Of a stretch of DNA of 64,000 bases, positions 55,757-64,000 are shown in pieces (the first letter of the stretch is position 1; each line of letters opens with the position of its first letter). Made by a program: the position numbers and the translations under genes. The DNA is from Corylus avellana (Eukaryota > Streptophyta > Magnoliopsida > Fagales > Betulaceae), in contig NC_081543.1 of NCBI RefSeq assembly GCF_901000735.1, positions 20,665,515-20,729,514 on the forward strand, read 5' to 3'. Under the pieces are notes generated by a model that saw nothing but the letters and a program-made list of their open reading frames with translations, did no database searches and was not told the DNA's origin.

Positions 55757-57130
55757 ACCACACCCCCAAACTTTCATATTGCTAGTCCCTTAGCAATAGA
55801 AAACATGAAATAAAATTGAACAACAACAAGATAAATCCTTCTTTCGTGGGATGTACGATTGCATTTAGCATATGCAACAAGCCTTTTAAACTCCTAGGCA
55901 TCCCTAGAGGACGAGTAAAGTCTCATAAGGGTTTAGCAGGAATGGTACCCACAAACATTGTCATCATTATATCATTCAAAAGGATAAAGTATCACAGAAA
56001 TAATGGTTCTCATTCATTGGCAAGCTTAAAAAGATAAACCCCGTCTTCCAAATTCTAGGAAATCACAAGTCAAATCACTTACAAATGGCAGTTTGACATA
56101 CAAGAAGCTTGAATTAGTGCAAAGTGAACACACAATCATGAGGCTTCAAAATAATTCCAATATAAATGAATCAACATCTCAGAATTTATTGGACTTCCTA
56201 TCAGATGAAACACCCAAGGCATACATAATTCTTTTTTTCTTTTTCTGCAAGATGTGTAATGCTTAGCTCCCCTTAAGCTTTCTGTTAAGCCAATTACTCC
56301 CAAGCTAAATGGCTTTAGGGCATTAGGTGTAAAGACACCCCTAAGGACTTACTAACTTAAGTCAAAAAGGCTACGAAGTTAAGCTAGCCATTTTATAAAT
56401 CAAACCAAACTTCTCACTTTTCGATGCGAACACTCACTGCTTATTGAGGCAAGAGGTCCAGTTACTTAGTGAAAATCTCAAACTTGATTTTCTTTTGTCC
56501 TTCTTGTTTATTTATTTTTTTATGTCATGCCAAGCTTATTCATCCAATACGTCACCCAACTGTATTCAAGATATTGAAAACAAACATAATTGGTCTCAAA
56601 TTTCATACCTCACAAACATGTGCCAGTGTGCTCAAGGTAAATCTAAATTGAAACAAGAAGCATCTCATGTTGCCAAAAGCAAGTAAATGATCATGTGTTC
56701 ATAACTTTAAGCCTACCAATGAAATTCAAATCAAAATCAAAGCTCAACAACATGCTTAAGAATGACATAACAACAATAATGGACCATGTTTGTTCTTCCA
56801 TACCCCCAAACTTGAATCACACATTGTCCCCAATATGTGTATGGAACTGAAAAATAAGATCAAGAGTATAGGAATACCTGAATGAGCAGATGTGGGGCAT
56901 ATCATATCCCCAAACTTGAATGCAAAAACACATGTCCTGAAAAGAAAGTGATACTCCAACCATAAAACAATCAAATGCAAATATTGTTGTGAAAATATAT
57001 TCAAAGTGTAAAAAATGGAACAACAATGGAGAAGATAAAACTTGGAAGGAGATCATGTACCTTGATGAAGTGAGGAATTGAGCGCATAGGGCCTGCGCTC
57101 GATCCTATGAGGTATTGCTCAAATTAAATC
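55757..57130 (-). other. 3' non-coding region of element f
   Basis: Matches the corresponding regions of a, b, d and e. Polypurine-like CCCCCAAACTT words (rc) recur at about 55761, 56803 and 56909. A GCGCTCGATCC word lies near 57090. No gene is seen. Confidence 0.75.
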
Positions 57131-57828
57131 TTAGTTCTGAAGGATCTTACCTTGATCCTTCAAAAGTCCAATCAAGCTCTTCCACCACTTCTTCTTTATA
57201 ATCATGTAACACTCCACAAGGAATAGAACTCCTCTTAAGACCCCAAAATTGCTTCTATCAACTGGAAGACCTTGAGACTTCCCATGGCGATGCTCAATAT
57301 GTTTTTCCCGAATGGGGTTAGTGACCAACTTTGCTTCCCTATGGGGTCCACAAAAACTGGGGCAGCCAAGGAAGTTGATAAAATATTTTCCACCCCAATG
57401 AAGTCAACTTTAGTAACCTTTGAATGAAATATGTCCCGTGTGGAGTTGTCATGAGGCGGTGGAATACTTGAAGTGAGAGGCATAGGCTCCGGTGGGTTTC
57501 TCCAAGATGGGGCTTCAGTTAGAGTATCAGGAGGTGGGTCTTCAATAGTTTCTACAATGTCATCCAAGAAGACACATTCATTCTGATCAGGTGCATGCTT
57601 GAAGGCTTTGAAGACTGATCTTTATATTCCGAAATGAGCTCTCAATTACTCCGGTCCGATAGTTGATACATGCATTGGCTGTGGCTAGGAAAGATCACCC
57701 GAGGTTGACATGAATTTGCTTCTACGGATTCAAGACAAGTTCTGTGTCAAGAACTATAAAGTCAACTGGGAAGTAGAACTTGTCCACCTTGATGATGACA
57801 TCCTCCACAATCCCTCGAGGTTTCTTCA
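57131..57828 (-). pseudogene. Post-protease chimeric tail of element f
   Basis: Two overlapping frames (57131-57328 and 57235-57567). The first ends VECYMIIKKKWWKSLIGLLKDQGK, a diverged form of KKKGWKGLVGHPHDRGK in elements a and b. The second holds a proline-rich acidic stretch. Region 57600-57828 is the second half of the protease (KVDKFYFPVDFIVLDTE) with stops. It is directly followed by the 3' non-coding region, so RT and integrase are deleted here too. Confidence 0.6.
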
Positions 57829-58281
57829 TAGATCAGTCAGCCAATTGCAAGACAATATTTGTGGGTTTTAGTTCCCCTAAGCCAATTTCCTGGTACACCG
57901 AGTAAGGAAACAGATTCACACCAGCTCCTAAGTCGAGGTGAGCTTTCTCAATCTCATTGTTTCCGATGATGCATGAAATTGTAGGAGCTCTAGGGTCCTT
58001 GAACTTTGGAGGAGTGCTATGCTGAATCAAGGAGCTCACTTGCTCGGTGAGAAGGACTATCTTGGGAATGTGCTTCCGATTTTTCCTTTTTTGAGTGTAC
58101 AAGTCCCTGAGAAATTTTGCATAGGCCGGAATTTGCTTGATGGCATCAAGGAGTGGGGGGTTGATTTTTACTTATTTGAAGACCTCCATCATGTCTTGTA
58201 TTTTCTCTCCTTCTTTCCCAAGCGGGAGGGTGCATTGAGACTCTCTAGGAATGGGACCCAGGGCTCATATGGTAATTTAGG
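57829..58281 (-). pseudogene. Aspartic protease remnant of element f
   Basis: The frame 57833-58102 carries HLDLGAGVNLFPYSVYQ (active site DLGAG rather than DLGAS) and LGELKPTNIVLQLAD. Upstream, in a neighbouring frame, are IPAYAKFLRDLYTQKRK and, before that, PYEPWVPF-like sequence. The solo LTR at 58287 splits it from gag. Confidence 0.8.
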
Positions 58282-58286
58282 AGTGG

Positions 58287-59633
58287 TGTTGATAACAAAT
58301 CTACCTAAATTAATAGGTAAATAATTGTACGTTTTACCAGCAAGTGCACAAGGTCAACATAGTAATATATGGTGCAAGTATAGGATCATTCCTACGAGGA
58401 TTGCTGAATTTCCATTTAAAAATAATTTTCTTAAGTAAAATAGAGATTGAGTTGATAATAATAAAAGGGGCAGGGCTTTGATATCCACCACTAATTATAT
58501 TCAATTAATATAACAATATGCCAATGCTTTGATCATGTTATGCATATCTAATGTTTGTCAACCTAAGGGCATGGGTGTATACTCCTTAAGCTATAGATTT
58601 CCCTAGGCAACGAGTTAGGCATGGGTGTATACTCTAACTCTTTTCTTTCCTAAAGGATTTAACATGGTATATACTAAGTTGTTCTTTAGAAAAGCATATG
58701 TTCTATGGAAATCGACAAACACACGAGGCCTAGGGCATGGGTGTATACTCCTAGTTCCCCATGTTGATTAACCCAAGAATCGTGGTGTGGATTCTTTTGT
58801 TACTTAAGTTAAACCCAGGACTCGGTCATCCAAATTGATCTAACTAACTAGTCCATACCACATACACATGTTGATCAGGCACACACATATGAGGAATCCA
58901 TGCAAGCAGATATTAATCAAGTTAAATAGCACAACAAGATCATCACAAGGCACCAATATTGAAATATTAATTTAACATAACTAGGGCTTCAATCTAGCCC
59001 TACTAAGTAAATTAGCTACACATAGAGTTGATGTTAAACATCTTCATAAAATAAAATAAAATAAAAGAATAAACCCGAAACTTGAACTTCAAGAGCTCCT
59101 CTTCTTCTCCTCCTCAAGTATGTTTATTTTAGAGACTTAAGAGTCTATTTATAGGCTTTAGAAGTCCTAGACAAAGTAGTAAACCTAGGGATTTCGTTGG
59201 GTTTTGAGACCTATTACAATTGAGAGTTAGAAAACCCTAATATGGAAAGAATGCCATTCTAGCCAGCCGCCACTTGGTATGTCTCCTGCGCACGGGTGCG
59301 CTCGATCGCAGCCCGTGTGCACTCGATCGCAAGTCTGGGATCGATCCTTCTTCTAGCATGCGCTCGATCGCTCCCGGCCTGCTCTATGCTATGTCCTCTC
59401 GGGTACTGTGCTCGATTGCAGGTACCCTGCGATTGATCGCAGTACTAGGGAGCTCCAATTTTTTCCATCTTTTCTTTTGAGCTCAAATCATCTAGTTTTA
59501 CTTCATTTTCTTCCAAAAGCCTGTAAAAGTATGAAAAACACAAAAAAGAATTAAAATGGCCTAATTAATTAAAACCAAAGGATTAAAACATGCAAGTTAA
59601 GGGCTGAAAATATGAATATTTTAGCACTTATCA
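58287..59633 (-). repeat. Solo LTR of a third subfamily inside element f
   Basis: A 1347-bp LTR, plus-strand TGTTGATAAC...TAGCACTTATCA, with a perfect duplication AGTGG (58282-58286 and 59634-59638). It lacks the core motif shared by the other LTRs and instead repeats GGGCATGGGTGTATACTC three times (about 58566, 58620, 58733). It has a GCTCGATCGC cluster at 59285-59445 and a TATA-like CTATTTATAGG at about 59142. Confidence 0.95.
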
Positions 59634-59638
59634 AGTGG

Positions 59639-60716
59639 GAGCTGATGATGAAGATGCCTTAGTGCTTTCTTGCTTACCCTTGTCCTGATGTAGATTTTAC
59701 GGAGCCTCAGTTTGCTCATCCATCGTATCTTCCACATGATTGTCGAATATTTTCCCGCTCCTTAGTGTCATGATAGCTTGGACTTGATTCAGATTAGAGA
59801 TACTCCCCTCCACCATGTATTGGAACCTAGAATTGGCCACTAGTTGACTTGGAAGCTTCCCTTCTTCCATCCTGTTGAAGGTATTAGCCATTTGTCTGAG
59901 TTGAGTCTCTATCTTGGCAATGGCTTGAGTGTGAGAGTTCAATATCTGATCATTAGCCTCCATTCTGCTGATTGCCTTCAACACCGTATTTTGGAAGTCA
60001 GACTCTGACGGAGGAGGTGGTGCGACCTGATACTGCTACTATGGAGGCCGATGTGTGGAAGAAGGTTGATAGGGCTGCCTATTAGATTGAGCATGATTGT
60101 GTAGGCCCAGAGCTGAATTTCCTAAAGCTTGAGCTTTCCACAAAAGGTTTGGATGATTTCTCCACCCGAGTTATAAGTATTGGAATACAGATCATTACCC
60201 TATTGTGAGAATGCTGCATTGACCTGCTCATTAAAAACATCTGAAAAATTCCCAATAGAGGGACAATCAGAATCTTGATGCATAGGACTGAGATATACTG
60301 AACATGGGTCATGCGTTGTGGTTCTGTGAGAGGAAGCCATAACTACTACCATAAGCTGGTCCAACTTTCGAGATAGAATGTTCATCTCGGGGTTCATACT
60401 ATTACCACGCTTTCCTATCTCAAAAAGACCTTCAGCCTTTGGGGCCTTGGGTGCAAGTCACCTACGACTACCAGAAGCATGATATGCAAAATTATCACTA
60501 AGGTTCTCAAAAAGGGTCCTTGCTTCATCCTCACTCCTCATCATAAAGGCCCCCCCCACAAGATGCATCAACCATTTGTCTATGAGGCTCAGTGAAGCCA
60601 TCATAAAAGCTTTGCACCAGCTACCATTTCGGGATAGCGTGGTGTGGGCATGATCTAAGAAGGTCCTTCAATCTTTCCCAGGTCTCATGAAATTGCTCAC
60701 CCTCATTGGTAAGTGC
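59639..60716 (-). pseudogene. Athila-type gag, broken (element f)
   Basis: On the minus strand, from the right: ETWERLKDLL, CPHHAIPKW, SFYDGFTEPHRQMVDASCGG and EDEARTLFENLSDN, a common plant Athila gag region, then a damaged knuckle CSVYLSPMHQDSDCP (Tyr for the second Cys, as in element e), then frame shifts and the C-terminal linker (59697-59984: HTQAIAKIETQLRQMAN, MTLRSGK). Several stops are present. The N-terminal third is missing because another LTR is inserted at 60717. Confidence 0.8.
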
Positions 60717-61193
60717 CAAAATATTCATATTTTAGCCCTTAACTTATATTTGTTAATTCCTTAGTCTTGTTAGTTTGTGCCTATTTCATTTCCTTTTTGT
60801 ATTTTCTTTGTTTTATAGGTTTTTGGAAGAAAAGAAAGCATATCCAAAAGTATAGGCCTTAAAGGACAAAATTGGGAAAAAGCGAGAAGATTTGAAGAAA
60901 GTAAAAGCATTCTGGTAGTGCGATCGATCGTAGGGGACCTACGATCGAGCGCACTTCCAGAGAGGTCCAGATGAGCATGTAAGGTGTGCGCTCGTGCGCA
61001 CAAGAGAAGACTCGATTGCCTCTGCGATTGAGTGCAGAAGACCCATGATCGATCGTAGAAGTGCGATCAAGCACACACGGGTTGTGATTGATCGCACCCG
61101 TGAGATGGAGAATTTCAGAAGCTACGGCCAGACTTCTTTTCCTTCGATATTAGGGTTTTCCAAGTCCCACTTGTAATAGGACTAAACCCTACG
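60717..61193 (+). repeat. LTR start of third subfamily, plus orientation
   Basis: Starts TGGTAAGTGCCAAAATATTC, like the solo LTR at 58287-59633 in the opposite direction. A dense cluster of GCGATCGATCG / GATCGAGCGCAC words lies at 60915-61105. It is cut at CTACG by a Tekay-like LTR and resumes at 63997 at the window edge. Confidence 0.8.
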
Positions 61194-63991
61194 TGTAACG
61201 CCCCAAGTTCTAGAGGTAGAGCGATTGGGAGCAATTGTAACGTATTCTTATAAAAAAAATAAAAATAATTCTCCTAATATATGATCACCACAGAAATATA
61301 ACGTTATCAGAGTACTATAATTTCTCATTATAAAATCACAAACACATAATGTGCTAGTATTCAATAATCACATAACAATAAAGTTACACCATCTATGCTT
61401 ATCCAAAGCCATCTAGTCTATAGAATGAAGCCCCAGACACTTCTACTGCTACTGCTCCTGCTAGTCCATAAAGCAGCGATAAGATCTTTAACAACTAAGA
61501 GGCCCACCAGTACCCGTGTCCTCAGTACTACAATATATAGAGCAATCCGAAAAAGATGTATAGGGAGAAGGGGTGAGTTCGACAACTCAGTAAGTAGCCA
61601 CAACACCAAGATGCTATTAAACATGCTATACAGATTTTTATGTCAAAATCTCTGTCATGCACAATAACAATTTATGCAGAATAACATAATTAACAAAATA
61701 AGCATGATAGTTGCAAATTGAGTAAGCACTTCCTTTTACTATCCTTTCAAAATAATTGTTTTACCCTTTGACCCTACACCATAAATTTACCGTGAGTAGC
61801 GCACGTTGGCTTGTCCCAAAAAACCTATATGCTCATCCTGTTGTCACAGGGGAGAGCTACCAGGTTGGGAACTTCTCTAGGTGAAGGCCACCTAGCCGGT
61901 AGACACACCTTCTCATAACTGTCCTTCGGTGTGCTTGCCATGCTACCCTATGCAGTACAGATTGTGACTATAATCGTGCCTCGGGTTAAACATTTATAAA
62001 CATGAATGCACATGTAAAATTTCATATGATCTGTAAGCTCATCTATAACTGTATACTATGCCATGAACTTTGAGAACTCTTTCATTCATAATTGTAGTCA
62101 TGCATAAATCATGGAATAGGGTAACTATAACACGTAAAATTCTTAAACAATGACATAGGAATGAATAAAACTTGTCATTAAAATATGGAAGGAAGTGCAA
62201 TTGAAAATCATGTGAGTGGATTCTTTATAAAATCCCCAACATTTTTCTAAAGATTTATAATAAAATTTGTTGGGGTTTTTGGTGTTGTGTCCCCTTACCT
62301 GGCATTGGATGCCCTTATTTTGAATCCGCATCCATCTCACAATTCCTACAACGGAGGTAAAAAGTACCTTAGTCATCAATTCGTTTTCAAGTCTCAATCA
62401 TTCTTCACTTTAGTTGCTAAGGATCTTAACTCTAATCTCTATCCCACCATCGTCTAACCTTAGCCAAAAAAAAAAAAAACATTACAGTGACATCAAACCC
62501 TACCATGCTTGATTTATATGCCAACCTTAGAATTCTAACAATTAACTCCAATTATATGACATATTAGCACCTAAACCCAATAAGCACCAACTTCTATAGA
62601 GCCCATAATAATTTATGGTCAATTAACACTCTAAATATAATTAACCCCTCCAAGTAGCAATTCTATTGTTCATATACTAAAAGGCCCAATTTAATATTAG
62701 GAATTTAACTTCATACTAAAAATACCATAAAAGATATGAAAATATTACCTTGGAGAGTTTTCATTTTCATTTTCTTTTTTTTTTATTTCTTCATCCTCCT
62801 CTTTCTTTCTCTTCTTTCTTTTCATCTTCTCTCTTTTCTTTCTGTTATTCTCTTTTCCCTTCTCTCTTTCTTTTCTCCTCTCTTTCCTTTCTTTTCTTCC
62901 TCTTTCTTTCCTCTCTTCTTCTGGTTCTCTCCCTCATCTCACGCTCACTTGCTCTCACACTTGTGAGAAATTGAGGGGAATTTGCTCCCCTTAAATACCT
63001 ACCGTATGTGGGACATTTGTCCCACATACACTCAACTTCTGCTACAAACAAGACAAGTGTGAGAAATGGGGACAATTGCTCCTTGTGAGCTTGCCACGTT
63101 TGGGACATTTGTCCCACATGCACTCCACTCCAGCTACAACAAAGACAAATGTCCTGGAATGTCTAAAGAGAATGACACCTTAGAACCCCAGGTGTCCACC
63201 AAGAAAACATGCTATCTAACACCTATGGCTTTAGGTGTCAACCAAGCAACTTATCATGCAAGGCCATGTCTCATCTTGAGCTTGATGACTTGTCAAGCTT
63301 TAAAACAAACTCCTCATGCATTTACATTAGAACATCTTCATAAAAAAAATCTACAATTAATCCTCAATGATCCTAAATCTTTCGACTACTACATACCCAA
63401 AAATCGTGGCTTATGAACATCATTAACCCATCCAATTAATTTTCCCAAATCACAGGTACTTTAACTACTCGACAACTTGACCTATTAAACTTGGAAAAAT
63501 CATAACTTTTTCAATTTAACTCCAAATGACACAAAATTTGGCTTGAAATTTTTCTCATTCAAAGATCCACAACATATCCAAAAAAAATAGCAACCCATAA
63601 CTTTTGGTACCTCAAAAGTCCCTCGAAATCCTGTGCCTCTGTTTGACTGAAATTCCTGTCTTGACACTTTCATCTCCTAAAAATCATAACTCCTTCTACA
63701 AGCATCCAAAAATCATGAAACCACTTTTAAAATCTTCCTTTCTCAACATTCTAGAACGTCTTAAAATAGTTTTATTTAAGGTCACTCATAGAATTTATAG
63801 AATTTTCGGCATCCAAAACAATGTGACTATTCTTTCAATAACCCACTAGGATTCTAACTAGCAATTTTCCATCATCTTTCACATTAAGTCTATTTACCTA
63901 ACTCCATATAAATCTTAATAAAATTGCAAATCCTCCTTATCCTTGATATTAAGATCACCTTTATTCTAGGTATAAATTTAGGGGTATTACA
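61194..63991 (-). mobile_element. Tekay/Del-like solo LTR
   Basis: A 2798-bp unit with inverted ends TGTAACGCCCC and GGGGTATTACA and a perfect duplication CTACG (61189-61193 and 63992-63996). No gag, pol, PBS or second LTR lies inside, so it is a solo LTR. On the minus strand it starts TGTAATACCCC and has TATTTAAGGGG (rc of 62987-62997), the likely promoter. Very long LTRs of this form are typical of Tekay/Del chromoviruses. A CT-rich tract (62757-62940) produces spurious Phe/Ser-rich frames. Confidence 0.8.
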
Positions 63992-64000
63992 CTACGAGTT

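Noticed and set aside
62736..62974. Phe/Ser-rich membrane-like proteins
   Set aside because: Two overlapping frames read from one CT-rich tract of the Tekay-like LTR; low complexity only.

Overview
The window is plant nuclear DNA, most likely from a eudicot and possibly a woody one; the species cannot be read from sequence alone. The evidence is Ty3/Gypsy Athila-type LTR elements primed by tRNA-Asp, a Cassandra TRIM carrying 5S rRNA sequence, a Mutator-like element, CACTA remnants, and one intron-containing plant metabolic gene. Nothing prokaryotic or organellar was seen. Two runs of exactly 100 N (9728-9827 and 33621-33720) are scaffold gaps.

Layout. 1-1482: AT minisatellite, a CACTA terminus with an array of GACGTGTCA motifs, and exons of a CACTA-associated Transposase_24-like gene. 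1483-7753: a non-autonomous Athila-type element (element a, minus, TSD GCAGC) inserted in that gene. 7796-9727: part of a Tekay/Del-like LTR, also inserted in the gene (TSD TTGAG). 9828-33620, between the gaps: a dense nest with an Athila gag and 5' LTR holding a MULE, a Copia gag remnant, five solo Athila LTRs (four between 15.6 and 24.6 kb, one inside Cassandra), a small chromovirus-like derivative, and an Athila 3' end interrupted by Cassandra, which itself holds the fifth solo LTR. 33721-35430: the other end of the Tekay-like LTR, then the last exons of the Transposase_24-like gene, continuing in frame, and a CACTA-like end rich in ACGT palindromes.

37180-39626 is the only convincing host gene: a three-exon 2-oxoglutarate/Fe(II) dioxygenase of 360 aa, closest to scopoletin 8-hydroxylase (fraxetin branch of coumarin synthesis). 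Its introns and 3' flank carry MULE-type MITEs.

40942-64000: a single old Athila-type element (element f, minus) forms the backbone. Its 3' LTR is split by element e (41467-49067, plus, TSD ACAAC) and element b (49176-55017, minus, TSD TCAAT). Its gag-pro is split by a solo LTR (58287-59633, TSD AGTGG), and its gag is cut by another LTR, which holds a 2.8-kb Tekay-like solo LTR (61194-63991, TSD CTACG). No retroelement pol here looks intact. Elements a, b and f lack RT and integrase altogether, so movement would have needed proteins from elsewhere. Reading the TSDs outward gives a clear order of insertion and shows that sequence on either side of the middle contig belongs together.
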